A stretch of DNA of 32,953 nt, from NCBI GenBank assembly GCA_023434855.1, contig JAEYSJ010000303.1, forward strand, positions 1 to 32,953, written 5' to 3'. The notes below the pieces were generated by a model. It worked only from the letters and a program-made list of their open reading frames with translations. It did no database searches and was not told the origin of the DNA. The translations under genes and the position numbers were made by a program. The stretch's first letter is position 1; each line of letters begins with the position of its first letter. Shown piece by piece: positions 7,391 through 15,421 of this stretch. The DNA is from Bacillota bacterium (GTDB lineage: Bacteria > Bacillota_C > Negativicutes > JAEYSJ01).

Positions 7391-8380
7391 TTGGTTAAGA
7401 TTCGTTCTTCTACATGGGCATTGGTAGCTCTTTTTATCGCAATTGCCATCGTGTTCAGCCTGACCAGAGTACTGGCGGTTGTATTGTTTATTGCCATGTT
7501 ACTTAGTATTCTGTTGTATCCTGTTGTAGATAAGCTGTCTGTACGGTTTAAGCGGGGATATGCGGCCGCTTTGGTTTTATGTGGCTTTATCGCCATTATC
7601 ATTACTGTTGCAAGCTGGATTATAGCAAATATTGTCCCCGGATTTGCCAATTTAGTACGGGAAATTCCGTCGTTTGTAAAGCAAATTAAGAACCTGCCCA
7701 ATATACTGCCAATCCCGCCGGAGGCGGCTGGCTATGTGGATGATGCCTTGCGTGACGCCGCAAACATTGCTGTGGAAATTGTTAAGAATTCCGCCGATCC
7801 GCTTTTGCGGGCGGTATCCGGCGTTGTTGAACTGATCGCCATTCCAGTGATAACATTCTATTTCTTAAAAGATGGAGGAAAGGTGAGCACTTATTTCACC
7901 CAATTTCTCCAGCCGCAAGAAGCCTTGCGGATAAATGAAATTCTGGGAAAAATAAGAAGGGTGCTTGGCAGTTATATCAGGGGCCAAATTGTTATTTCCG
8001 TTATATCAGCGACGGCGGTTTGCCTATATTTTATCGTTGCAGGTTTGCCTTATGCGTTGGTTTTTGCCGCGATTTCAGCCGTCGCAGAGCTGGCACCTGT
8101 TGTTGGTCCGGCAGTTGCATCGGTTTTTGCGGCAATATTAGCCTATTCCTATTCTCCGCTGCTGGCTGCTAAAACATTAATTTTCTATATTATTATGCTT
8201 AAAATAAATCACAATCTTGTCTACCCGGCGCTAATCGGCAGAGCAACCAAACTTCATCCGGTAGCCATTGTGTGCGGTGTATTATTTTTTGGGCATATAT
8301 TCGGGGTGCTTGGCATGATGCTGGCTGTTCCTATGCTGGCCGTTACCAAGGTAGTCTTTGAGCAGTATGCCGGAGAATAA
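7391..8380 (+). CDS. AI-2E family (PerM/UPF0118) membrane transporter
   Basis: This 329-aa protein has paired N-terminal membrane segments, a central amphipathic region (FANLVREIPSFVKQIKNLPN) and a C-terminal membrane bundle. The characteristic block AELAPVVGPAVASVFAAILA is followed by HNLVYPALIGRATKLHP and the GHIFGVLGMMLAVP end. Family members have been linked to AI-2 export or Na+/H+ exchange; the substrate here is unknown. A TTG at 7391 is taken as start because AAAGGTGGAAGG lies just upstream. An ATG at 7361 would add ten residues but has no ribosome site. It is divergent from gerKA. Confidence 0.85.
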   Translation: MVKIRSSTWALVALFIAIAIVFSLTRVLAVVLFIAMLLSILLYPVVDKLSVRFKRGYAAALVLCGFIAIIITVASWIIANIVPGFANLVREIPSFVKQIKNLPNILPIPPEAAGYVDDALRDAANIAVEIVKNSADPLLRAVSGVVELIAIPVITFYFLKDGGKVSTYFTQFLQPQEALRINEILGKIRRVLGSYIRGQIVISVISATAVCLYFIVAGLPYALVFAAISAVAELAPVVGPAVASVFAAILAYSYSPLLAAKTLIFYIIMLKINHNLVYPALIGRATKLHPVAIVCGVLFFGHIFGVLGMMLAVPMLAVTKVVFEQYAGE

Positions 8381-8416
8381 ACAAAGTACTTATTTTGCAA
8401 AACAGGCATAATAATA

Positions 8417-8445
8417 TTTACACCTTTTTTCAGGTATGATAATAT
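8417..8445 (+). promoter_or_regulatory. candidate promoter of the NiCo riboswitch-CDF unit
   Basis: TTTACA (8417-8422), a 17-base spacer and TAATAT (8440-8445) place the transcript start near 8452, a few bases before the first aptamer helix. Confidence 0.55.
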
Positions 8446-8454
8446 GATAAGGTT

Positions 8455-8545
8455 AGGATCAAGCGGCAACTGGGGCGATTTTAACAAGTCTGAGAATGCC
8501 GCTGGGCAGTTTTTTTCAGCAACAGGAATTGACCTGTGGGATCTT
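8455..8545 (+). promoter_or_regulatory. NiCo (czcD-type) riboswitch aptamer
   Basis: The sequence carries the conserved blocks of the Ni2+/Co2+ riboswitch class in order: AGCGGCAA (8462-8469), TGCCGCTGGGC (8497-8507), CAGCAACAGG (8517-8526) and CCTGTGGGATC (8533-8543). Helices that can form are P1 AGGATC/GATCTT (8455-8460 with 8540-8545), a P2 CTGGGGC/GTCTGAG with one mismatch, P3 GCTG/CAGC (8501-8504 with 8517-8520) and P4 ACAGG/CCTGT (8522-8526 with 8533-8537). This is the four-way-junction architecture of the class. The gene directly downstream is a CDF exporter, the classic target. The identification rests on recalled consensus and has not been scored with a covariance model. Confidence 0.82.
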
Positions 8546-8570
8546 CAAGATTCCACAGGTCTATTAATTT
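8531..8570 (+). terminator. riboswitch-controlled terminator (mutually exclusive with the aptamer)
   Basis: GACCTGTGG (8531-8539) pairs with CCACAGGTC (8553-8561), followed by TATTAATTTTATT. The 5' arm consumes the 3' strand of aptamer P4, and the hairpin loop region consumes the 3' strand of P1. Metal binding that locks the aptamer would therefore prevent termination and turn the exporter on. Confidence 0.8.
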
Positions 8571-8604
8571 TATTATTTATTATTATTTATTAGGAGGGTT
8601 TGTT

Positions 8605-9525
8605 TTGGAAGAAATCAATAATTTAAAGCGAAGTACGGCCAAATTATCTGTCGCTTCCAATACTCTATTGGTTCTTTTAAAACTGGTAGTAGGTTATTAC
8701 GCCGGGGCTGTCAGTATTATTTCTGAGGCTGCCCATTCAGGGGTAGATTTAATTGCCGCTCTGGTAGCTTTTTATGCCGTAAGAAAATCAGGTAAGCCGC
8801 CTGATACTAACCATGCCTACGGACATGGTAAAATTGAAAATTTATCCGGTGTAATTGAAGCAGTACTGATTATTGTGGCAGCCGTCTGGATAATTATTGA
8901 AGCGGCAGGAAAATTAAATAGTCCCAATTTGCCGGAGTTTCTGGAATATGGTATTGCCATAATGTTAGTTTCTATTATCGTGAATTATTGGGTATCTGGA
9001 AGATTATTTAAGGTTGCTGAAGCTACCTGCTCTCACGCGCTGGAAGCAGATGCGTTGCATTTGCGGGCTGACATTTGGACATCGCTGGGGGTATTGATTG
9101 GCCTGGCGGCTATTAAGATAACAGGCTATACCTGGATTGATCCGGTAATCGCCATAGTAGTGGCATTAGTTGTTTTTAAAGCCGGGTACAGTATGACCAA
9201 AAAAAGTTTGTACGAATTAACAGATGTCAGTTTGCCGCCGGAAGAGGAAGCTATTATTATGGAGATACTTAATGAACATAGTAAAATAATATCTTTCCAC
9301 CGGCTGCGTACCCGCCGGTCAGGCAGTTATCGCTTGATAGACATGCATATCATTCTTGATAAGAATATGCATCTTGACAAAGCTCATGCTGTCTGTGATC
9401 AAATTGAAATTGAAATCAAAAGCAGATTAGGTCTGTGTGATGTGATAATACATCTTGAACCGTGTGATTATTATAGTGATTTTGGCAGTTGCCCTTTGCC
9501 TGCGGAAGAACACGCCAAGAAGTAA
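8605..9525 (+). CDS. cation diffusion facilitator (CDF) metal exporter
   Basis: This 306-aa protein has the CDF six-helix arrangement. The two metal-site motifs are HSGVD in helix 2 and HLRAD in helix 5, with the DTNHAYGHGKIE loop between. A C-terminal cytoplasmic ferredoxin-like domain (about 215-290) ends with a His/Cys/Asp-containing tail. The family exports divalent metals in exchange for protons. The upstream Ni/Co riboswitch makes Co2+/Ni2+ the likely inducer and cargo. The start is TTG 8605 behind TAGGAGGG; a GTG at 8536 lies inside the terminator hairpin and is unlikely. Confidence 0.9.
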   Translation: MEEINNLKRSTAKLSVASNTLLVLLKLVVGYYAGAVSIISEAAHSGVDLIAALVAFYAVRKSGKPPDTNHAYGHGKIENLSGVIEAVLIIVAAVWIIIEAAGKLNSPNLPEFLEYGIAIMLVSIIVNYWVSGRLFKVAEATCSHALEADALHLRADIWTSLGVLIGLAAIKITGYTWIDPVIAIVVALVVFKAGYSMTKKSLYELTDVSLPPEEEAIIMEILNEHSKIISFHRLRTRRSGSYRLIDMHIILDKNMHLDKAHAVCDQIEIEIKSRLGLCDVIIHLEPCDYYSDFGSCPLPAEEHAKK

Positions 9526-9551
9526 AAATGTTTGTTATTATCAGGTGGCGG

Positions 9552-10067
9552 TTAGTCTTTGGCATCGGCAGCCGTTTCGGTACCGGCTCCGGTGTTTTCC
9601 TGACCGGGAGGGTTATTGGCGGGATTGTCCGGCTGGGGGGGAGCCGCCCCTTCCCAATATTTGTAGAAAGGTGAGTCCTGTTTATACTGGAATTTTTTCA
9701 TCAGCAGTCGGAGTGCTTCTAACTGCAAGATTTGCTCTGCCGTATTGAACGGGGTGTCAGTAGCGTCAGTTCGGTTGGACAGCAGCCGGAAAAGATCAAC
9801 CGGCGCGCAGGTGACACTTAAGAATTCACTGCTAAATAGAATTTTACAGCATAACAATTCCAGTAATATATCGATAAGAGTTCCGGAGCGGTCAGCCCGT
9901 TCGACCGCGCGTTGGAAAATATCTATAGGGGTATTGGGAGTACGGTGTATTTCTTCAGCCGCACCCACCAGCAGTCGGTAGGAACTGACCAGGGACTGTA
10001 GGTTGGGTATAACAGCATTTACATCGCTCAAAATAGTATTAATTATTGGCTGGGGCGTGGTGGCCAT
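9552..10067 (-). CDS. hypothetical 171-aa protein with Pro-rich tail
   Basis: I do not recognise this protein. It starts MATTPQPIINTILSDVNAVI at ATG 10067 behind GAGGTG. Residues 1-130 look helical and amphipathic, with a hydrophobic core (LIDILLELLCCKILFSSEFL) that is too mixed for a clear membrane anchor. The C-terminus from about residue 140 is low complexity (PPQPDNPANNPPG, then acidic/Ala). There is no signal peptide. It is a single gene, convergent with the CDF exporter (26 bases between stops) and divergent from selD. Codon use resembles its neighbours. A sporulation-associated role is possible but unsupported. Confidence 0.7.
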   Translation of the reverse strand: MATTPQPIINTILSDVNAVIPNLQSLVSSYRLLVGAAEEIHRTPNTPIDIFQRAVERADRSGTLIDILLELLCCKILFSSEFLSVTCAPVDLFRLLSNRTDATDTPFNTAEQILQLEALRLLMKKFQYKQDSPFYKYWEGAAPPQPDNPANNPPGQENTGAGTETAADAKD

Positions 10068-10260
10068 CGTATCACCTCATAACGGTTTTGAAAGTCATAC
10101 CCAATTATATGCAGGGAACAGCATATTAATTATAAATATGGAAAGTAGCAAAATAGATAAGCCATATTATATGTGGAAATATATTCAAATAGAGGATTTT
10201 TGGAAGTAGGGTATAATTATTCTATATAGTTAAAGACTTGTTTGGCTGGGGGGGATAGTA

Positions 10261-11289
10261 ATGGTCAAACTAACACATTATACCAAAAGCGGCGGCTGAG
10301 CAGCCAAGATCGGGCCGGAGGCTCTGGCCCGTGTGTTGCACCGTTTATCGCCGCAGGCAGATGACAGACTACTGGTTGGAATTGAAACATCTGATGATGC
10401 CGGAGTCTTCAAGCTGAATGAGACAACAGCCCTTATTCAAACAGTCGATTTTTTTACGCCTATTGTGGACGATCCCTATATGTTTGGCCAGATTGCAGCG
10501 GCAAACAGTCTAAGTGATGTGTATGCCATGGGGGGAAGACCGTTAACGGCTTTAAATATTGTGGCTTTTCCCCTATGTGAGCTGGATGGGGAAATACTGC
10601 TGGCTATCTTGCAGGGCGGGCAGGATAAAGTAACTGAAGCCGGAGCTGTTATTGCCGGCGGGCATACGGTGGATGATGCCGAGCCCAAGTATGGTCTGAG
10701 TGTAACCGGGATAGCACATCCTGCCAGAATTCTTACCAATGCCAATGCTCAACCTGGCGACATGTTGCTATTGACTAAACCGATCGGCACAGGGGTGCTG
10801 GCAACTGCTGCCAGGGCTGATATGTTTAGTGACGGTATGGCTGCAGCGGTCCGCAGTATGGCTGAGCTTAACCGTACTACCGCTGAAGTTATGGAAAAGT
10901 ACCGGGTGAATGCTTGTACAGATATTACAGGGTTCGGTTTATTAGGTCATATTTATGAAATGGCGTCAGCCAGCAAGGTACAGGTAGATATTGAAACGAA
11001 GAACCTCCCACTGCTGCCTGAAGCGGCAGATGCTGCCTCTATGGGATTAGTCCCAGGCGGAGCATACACCAACCGGGGTTATTTAAAGACCGTAAAGATT
11101 GCTGATAACATACCTGAGAATATACGTGATTTATGTTTTGATCCCCAAACTTCAGGCGGGTTGTTGATTAGTGTTCCTGAAAGCCAGGCCGCTCAATTGC
11201 TGGCGGCATTAAAACAGGCCGGAGTCAGTCACGCCGCGGTTATCGGACAGGTGACGCAGGCCGGAAGAGGTGAAATTAATGTCTATTAA
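10261..11289 (+). CDS. selD: selenophosphate synthetase with selenocysteine at position 13 (UGA read-through)
   Basis: The frame starts at ATG 10261 behind a run of G (GGGGGGA). It reads MVKLTHYTKSGG, then TGA (10297-10299), then AAKIGPEALARV, and continues without another stop to TAA 11289 (342 aa). In SelD this position is the catalytic Cys/Sec, three residues before the catalytic Lys (here Lys16), so the UGA is read as selenocysteine and the gene is intact. Downstream motifs are SDDAGVF, QTVDFFTP, NSLSDVYAMGG, the GGHTV block and CTDITGFGLLGHI. The enzyme makes selenophosphate from selenide and ATP for Sec-tRNA and other selenium uses. A search that starts at the next possible start (10333) loses the active site. 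It overlaps yedF by 11 bases. Confidence 0.95.
10297..10335 (+). promoter_or_regulatory. UGA-Sec codon and bacterial SECIS hairpin in selD
   Basis: Eleven bases after the UGA (10297-10299), CGGGCC (10311-10316) pairs with GGCCCG (10326-10331) around GGAGGCTCT. This matches the position and size of a bacterial SECIS element, which recruits SelB within the coding sequence. Confidence 0.8.
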
Positions 11290-11866
11290 CGTGGATGCGC
11301 GGGGGCTTGCCTGCCCTCAGCCGGTGATTGCCACCAAGAAAGCATTGGAAAGTATTACTGACGGAATAGTAACCGTCATTGTTGATAATGAGGCAGCTAA
11401 AGAAAATGTTGCGAAGTTTGCCGCAGCCAATAATTGCGGCGCCAGTATTGAAGAACAAGGCGGACATTTTTACATAACAATAGCCAAAGGAACAGGAGAA
11501 AGCGCAGACAGGCATTTGCCATCAGCAGGAAATAACTTAGTTTATCTCATTACCCAGGAAACACTGGGGCATGGCAGTAATGAACTGGGGGCCGTATTGA
11601 TAAAAGCTTTCTTTTATTCCCTGCGGGAAAAGGAGCCGCTGCCGAAGACGGTGATGTTTCTTAACAGCGGTGTAAAGCTGGCGGTGGCGAATTCACCTGT
11701 GCTGGAACATTTACAGGCACTGGCGGACCGCGGTGTGCAAGTGTTGTCTTGCGGCACCTGCCTTGATTACTATGGACTTAAGGAAAAACTGGCGGTGGGT
11801 GCAGTGACCAACATGTATACTATTTTGGACGAACTGTCAGGTGCGGATAAAGCTATTACATTATAG
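11279..11866 (+). CDS. yedF: selenium metabolism protein YedF (TusA + DsrE-like fusion)
   Basis: This 195-aa protein has two domains. An N-terminal TusA/SirA fold (about 1-70) carries the CPQP active-site motif at Cys12. A C-terminal DsrE/DsrF-like domain (about 85-195) contains VLSCGTCLDYYGLKEKL, a conserved Cys pair, and ends VTNMYTILDEL. The architecture is that of YedF, a probable selenium or sulfur carrier nearly always encoded with selD. The start is ATG 11279 with GGAAGAGGTG upstream. It overlaps the end of selD, so the two are translationally coupled. Its likely role is delivery of selenide-level selenium to SelD, inferred from fusion type and context. Confidence 0.92.
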   Translation: MSINVDARGLACPQPVIATKKALESITDGIVTVIVDNEAAKENVAKFAAANNCGASIEEQGGHFYITIAKGTGESADRHLPSAGNNLVYLITQETLGHGSNELGAVLIKAFFYSLREKEPLPKTVMFLNSGVKLAVANSPVLEHLQALADRGVQVLSCGTCLDYYGLKEKLAVGAVTNMYTILDELSGADKAITL

Positions 11867-11886
11867 ATGTTACCGTGGAAGCAGGT

Positions 11887-12159
11887 GTGAGCTTGTATTG
11901 TGATTTTGACCGTCTTATTTCTTTTGCTTCAGTCCACCATGCTATCAGAGGTGAAAAATTGTTGCTGGATGCCGGAATTAAGGTGATCGCTTTACCTACG
12001 CCGCGGGAGATTGATATCAGCTGCGGGCACTGCCTGCTGTTCAAAGCGGGAGATGGTCCGGCAGCACTTACTATACTGAGGGACGGAAAGGTGCAGTGGA
12101 GCAAGCTGTTTAAGCGGGATGGCCGTGCCAGGATGTATGAGAAGCTTGCGGAGAATTGA
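11887..12159 (+). CDS. DUF3343 family protein (putative Se/S carrier)
   Basis: About 90 aa with the DUF3343 pattern: an initial beta strand (SLYCDFDRLISFASVHHAI), then EKLLLDAGIKVIALPTPREI and SCGHC near residue 45, followed by a C-terminal helical part. The PxPREIxxxCG core is diagnostic. The family co-occurs with selD/yedF and is annotated as a putative Se/S carrier. The start is uncertain: GTG 11887 has GGAAG five bases upstream, GTG 11875 is in the same frame without a site, and TTG 11893 is also possible. It is the third gene of the selenium unit. Confidence 0.85.
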   Translation: MSLYCDFDRLISFASVHHAIRGEKLLLDAGIKVIALPTPREIDISCGHCLLFKAGDGPAALTILRDGKVQWSKLFKRDGRARMYEKLAEN

Positions 12160-12224
12160 AGCATCCCTGGCGGGTCATACTTAGAAGTCCGAGAAGAATA
12201 GGATTGTGGCAGGGGGAATTGTTT

Positions 12225-13058
12225 TTGATAGATTTGCTGTGGACGCCGGATTTTTGGCTGGCTGCCAGCGGTAAAGTGCTAAAAATTGTCGTGATTATTG
12301 TCGGCACAGTTATGACACTACGGTTTTTCCATTTAATTATTAACCAGCTTATTATCACAAAAGTGGGAAGCCAGACTTTTATCGCGGAAAAGCGGGCGCG
12401 CACTTTAAGCACTCTCTTGCATAGCATTATCAGGTATGCCGTGTATTTTATTGCCATTGTCATGATCTTGCAGGAGTTTCATATTGATACGACCTCGATA
12501 ATCGCCGGCGCAGGAGTTATCGGGCTGGCAATTGGTGTTGGCGCTCAGAGCCTGATTAAGGATTTTATTACCGGCTTCTTCATTATTCTGGAAGACCAGT
12601 TTGCTGTGGGGGATTATATTGTTAGCGGCGATGTGTCAGGCACCGTGGAAGATATCGGCTTTCGTACCACCAAGCTGCGGGACCCCAATGGAGTGCTTCA
12701 TTTTATTCCTAATGGCGCAATTGCCCGGGTGAGCAATTATACCAGAGGGCATATGCAGGCTGTTATCAATGTGCCGGTTGCCTATGAGGCCGGTATTGAC
12801 AAGGTGCTGTCCTTATTGGAGGAAGCATGCATTGCTATTGGCCAGGGTATGCCGGAGGTAATCGAGGGGCCTAAGGTTTTAGGAGTTGTCGATCTTCGCC
12901 CAGGAGAGGTCATTGTCCGGCTAATAGCCAAAACGGTGCCTTTAGAGCAGTTCAAAGTGGAAACAGCTCTCCGGCACAAAATTAAACTATTGTTTGAGGA
13001 AGCCCATATTCCGGCACCTGGCGGGCAATTTGTCAGAGTAAGCGAGGGAGAAAAATGA
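12225..13058 (+). CDS. MscS-family mechanosensitive channel
   Basis: This 277-aa protein has three N-terminal membrane segments. The pore helix and beta domain appear as GAGVIGLAIGVGAQSLIKDF, then GFFIILEDQFAVGDYI. The middle domain has TTKLRDPNGVLHFIPNG, and the C-terminal alpha/beta domain covers about 175-270. These channels release solutes on osmotic downshift. The start TTG 12225 is preferred because AGGGGGA sits seven bases before it; an in-frame TTG at 12156 lies inside the end of the DUF3343 gene. The stop overlaps the DUF951 start as ATGA. Confidence 0.9.
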   Translation: MIDLLWTPDFWLAASGKVLKIVVIIVGTVMTLRFFHLIINQLIITKVGSQTFIAEKRARTLSTLLHSIIRYAVYFIAIVMILQEFHIDTTSIIAGAGVIGLAIGVGAQSLIKDFITGFFIILEDQFAVGDYIVSGDVSGTVEDIGFRTTKLRDPNGVLHFIPNGAIARVSNYTRGHMQAVINVPVAYEAGIDKVLSLLEEACIAIGQGMPEVIEGPKVLGVVDLRPGEVIVRLIAKTVPLEQFKVETALRHKIKLLFEEAHIPAPGGQFVRVSEGEK

Positions 13059-13264
13059 GTTTTGTTAGATATGATGTCGGCGATATTGTTAAAATGAAAA
13101 AATCTCATCCCTGTGGCTCAGATCAGTGGGAGATTACCCGCACAGGAATCGATTTCGGCTTAAAATGCCTGGGATGCGGGCGGTGGGTAATGATACCCCG
13201 GCCTAAATTTGAAAAATCAGTGAAAACCATTATAAAAAAAGCGCAACTGCCAGAGAACAAGTAG
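13055..13264 (+). CDS. DUF951 family protein (YyzM-like)
   Basis: This 69-aa protein shows the DUF951 pattern: YDVGDIVKMKKSHPCGSDQW, EITRTGIDFGLKCLGCGR, then a basic tail. HPCG and CLGCG supply three Cys and a His, consistent with metal binding. In Bacilli the homologue YyzM is encoded just before ychF (yyaF), the same order as here. It overlaps the mscS stop by four bases. Function is unknown. Confidence 0.9.
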   Translation: MSFVRYDVGDIVKMKKSHPCGSDQWEITRTGIDFGLKCLGCGRWVMIPRPKFEKSVKTIIKKAQLPENK

Positions 13265-13330
13265 CAATTGGTCTGCCTTGAAATAAGTAAGAAAATACTT
13301 TACAATATATAAAAATAAACAAATATTTCT

Positions 13331-13418
13331 AGCCGCAGAGTACGCAGAGAGCACAGAGGGATATGCTATAAGTTGTAAAATAATAAAACCCTCAGCGTTC
13401 TCCGTGCCTCTGCGGTTC
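13331..13418. repeat. palindromic interspersed repeat, copy B (short form, 88 bp)
   Basis: Left arm GCCGCAGAG-ACGCAGAGAGCACAG and right arm CTCCGTGCCTCTGCGGTT are inverted relatives of the arms of copies A and C. The interior is AT-rich and lacks the asymmetric core shared by A and C. It sits between DUF951 and ychF, ending 25 bases before the ychF start. Confidence 0.8.
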
Positions 13419-13442
13419 AAATTGTTATTAAGGTGGAATAAA

Positions 13443-14549
13443 ATGAGCACAAATTTGGAAATGGGTATTGTGGGTTTGCCTAATGTGGGGAAAAGCACAT
13501 TGTTTAATGCTATCACCAAGGCCGGAGCTGAGGCGGCTAATTATCCCTTTTGCACCATTGAGCCTAATGTTGGCGTGGTAGAAGTGCCTGACGAGCGGCT
13601 CTGGCGTTTGGCGGAAATGTACAAGCCGAAAAAGACTACTCCTGCCGCTATGCGGTTTGTGGACATTGCCGGATTGGTAAAAGGCGCATCTCAGGGTGAA
13701 GGTCTGGGGAATAAATTTTTGGCCCATATCCGGGAAGTGGACGCTGTGGCGCAAGTTGTCCGCTGCTTTGTTGATGAGAATATTACCCATGTGGAGGGTG
13801 GACTCAATCCTCTCCGGGATATTGAAATTATTAATACCGAACTGTGTTTGGCCGATCTGGAAACCTTGGAAAAAAGGATGGAACGTGCCCAGAAAATGCT
13901 AAAGGGCGGAGACAAGAAGGCCCAGGTGGAATTGACGGTACTAGCCCGCATCAGGGAACTGCTGGAGCAGGCCCAGCCGGCCCGGCGGGTGGCTCTAACT
14001 GAGGATGAGGAAGCTCTTATTAGCGACCTGAATCTGATGACTCTGAAACCGGTACTGTATGTCGCCAATATCAGCGAGAATGAAGTGGCGAATGCCGACG
14101 CCAATCCCTATGTGCAGCAGTTGAAAGAATATGCTGCCCAGGAAGGGGCCGAGGTTATTGCCGTTTCAGCCAAGGTTGAGGCGGAAATTGCTGAATTGCC
14201 TGAAGAAGATGCCCGGGAATTCTTAGCTGAGCTTGGTTTGTGCGAGTCCGGCCTGGATAAGCTCATTAAGGCCGGTTATAAGCTGTTGGGACTGATGAAC
14301 TTTTTTACTGCCGGTGAGCCGGAAGTACGGGCCTGGACGATAAAACAGGGCACAAAAGCCCCGCAGGCCGCCGGCAAGATCCACAGCGACATTGAACGCG
14401 GCTTTATCCGCGCAGAGATAGTTTCCTACAAAGATCTAATTGCCTGCGGCTCTCATACCGCTGCCCGGGAAAAAGGATTGGTGCGGCTGGAAGGTAAGGA
14501 ATATGTCATGCAGGATGGCGATGTAACTTATTTCCGGTTTAATGTCTAA
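13443..14549 (+). CDS. ychF: redox-regulated ATPase/GTPase YchF (Obg family)
   Basis: This 368-aa protein is of standard YchF length. Visible features are the P-loop GLPNVGKS near residue 10, [10 protein letters not shown], the G3-like [17 protein letters not shown], a coiled-coil insertion (about 130-200, [15 protein letters not shown]), the altered G4 segment [10 protein letters not shown], and a C-terminal TGS domain with [14 protein letters not shown]. YchF binds ATP rather than GTP and associates with ribosomes. The start ATG 13443 follows AAGGTGG; upstream in-frame codons fall in the palindromic repeat and are not coding. It precedes rpsF, as in Bacillus. Confidence 0.96.
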   Translation: MSTNLEMGIVGLPNVGKSTLFNAITKAGAEAANYPFCTIEPNVGVVEVPDERLWRLAEMYKPKKTTPAAMRFVDIAGLVKGASQGEGLGNKFLAHIREVDAVAQVVRCFVDENITHVEGGLNPLRDIEIINTELCLADLETLEKRMERAQKMLKGGDKKAQVELTVLARIRELLEQAQPARRVALTEDEEALISDLNLMTLKPVLYVANISENEVANADANPYVQQLKEYAAQEGAEVIAVSAKVEAEIAELPEEDAREFLAELGLCESGLDKLIKAGYKLLGLMNFFTAGEPEVRAWTIKQGTKAPQAAGKIHSDIERGFIRAEIVSYKDLIACGSHTAAREKGLVRLEGKEYVMQDGDVTYFRFNV

Positions 14550-14565
14550 GCATTTATCATAATTC

Positions 14566-14594
14566 TTGCATTTATATTCAGATGATGTTATATT
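14566..14594 (+). promoter_or_regulatory. promoter of the rpsF-ssb-rpsR operon
   Basis: TTGCAT (14566-14571), a 17-base spacer and TATATT (14589-14594) lie 97 bases before the rpsF start, leaving a leader of roughly 90 nt. Confidence 0.6.
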
Positions 14595-14611
14595 ATATAG
14601 GTTAGGACATC

Positions 14612-14663
14612 CAGGGTTTCAAATTACAATAGTTTGTAACCTTCCCTGCTCCCTTGAGGGGGC
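14612..14663 (+). promoter_or_regulatory. structured rpsF leader, possible S6:S18 autoregulatory element
   Basis: A bulged stem can form (GGTT/AACC at 14615-14618 and 14638-14641, CAAA/TTTG inside, CAG/CTG outside with a TTCC bulge). It is followed by a second hairpin GCTCCC-TTGA-GGGGGC (14648-14663). No T run follows, so it is not a terminator. Leaders of rpsF operons are known to bind the S6:S18 complex; whether this one carries that motif is not established by eye. Confidence 0.35.
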
Positions 14664-14690
14664 CATTAGTCCAGAGGAGGAGGTGATTTC

Positions 14691-14975
14691 GTGAGAAAAT
14701 ACGAAGTCATGTTTATCATTAAGCCTGCCGAAGAGGATGCAATCAACGCGGTTGTTGCCAAGTTTGAGAACCTCATCAAAAATAACGGCGGTAACATTGA
14801 TAAGGTTGATCGTTGGGGCAAAAGACGCCTGGCATATGAAATTAAAGATATTGCCGAAGGTGTCTATGTTATCTTCTATTTCACTGCCGAGCCGAAAGTT
14901 GTTTTTGAGCTTGAGCGTGTAATGAAGATTACTGACGAGATACTAAAGCACATGGTTATTAAAGAAGATGAGTAA
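14691..14975 (+). CDS. rpsF: 30S ribosomal protein S6
   Basis: This 94-aa protein has typical S6 features: MRKYEVMFIIKPAEEDAINA, DRWGKRRLAYEIKDIAEGVY and the final ILKHMVIKEDE. The start is GTG 14691 behind GAGGAGGTG. S6 pairs with S18 in the platform of the small subunit. It is the first gene of rpsF-ssb-rpsR. Confidence 0.98.
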   Translation: MRKYEVMFIIKPAEEDAINAVVAKFENLIKNNGGNIDKVDRWGKRRLAYEIKDIAEGVYVIFYFTAEPKVVFELERVMKITDEILKHMVIKEDE

Positions 14976-15002
14976 AGCAAGAGCCTAGGGGGAATGATTA
15001 CC

Positions 15003-15407
15003 ATGAATAAGGTTATCTTAGTTGGCCGTCTTGCCCAGGACCCGGAGGTGCGGTATACGCCCAATGGCAAAGCTGTGGCTTCATTTAATATTGCCGTTAA
15101 CCGGTTTGCCGGTCAAGGCAAAGAAGCTACCGACTTTATTCCTATTGTGGCATGGGAAAAACTGGCCGAAATTTGTGGCAATAATCTTACCAAAGGACGC
15201 CGTGTGCTGGTAGAAGGTCGTTTGCAAATCCGCGCTTATGAGACAGCTGACGGACAAAAGCGGCGGGTAGCCGAAGTTATAGCGCAGAATATCGAATTCA
15301 TGGACAGCCGCCAGGTTATGGGCGGCGGCGCTGACTCCGCTAGTCCCAATGATGCTGCTGGTTCTTTTGGTACTGATGTCTTCCCTGAAGAAGAGATTCC
15401 ATTTTAA
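15003..15407 (+). CDS. ssb: single-stranded DNA-binding protein
   Basis: This 134-aa protein has an OB fold at residues 1-105 ([53 protein letters not shown]). A short Gly/Ser linker leads to the acidic interaction tip EEEIPF at the C-terminus. ATG 15003 is chosen over ATG 14994 because the AGGGGGA site directly abuts the earlier codon. It coats ssDNA and recruits replication and repair partners. It sits between rpsF and rpsR, the standard Firmicute arrangement. Confidence 0.97.
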   Translation: MNKVILVGRLAQDPEVRYTPNGKAVASFNIAVNRFAGQGKEATDFIPIVAWEKLAEICGNNLTKGRRVLVEGRLQIRAYETADGQKRRVAEVIAQNIEFMDSRQVMGGGADSASPNDAAGSFGTDVFPEEEIPF

Positions 15408-15421
15408 GGGAGGTTAGTACA

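Noticed and set aside
10333..11289. selD as a shorter or truncated pseudogene
   Set aside because: The upstream frame through UGA 10297-10299 restores the complete active site and a SECIS-like hairpin is present, so the gene is intact with Sec.
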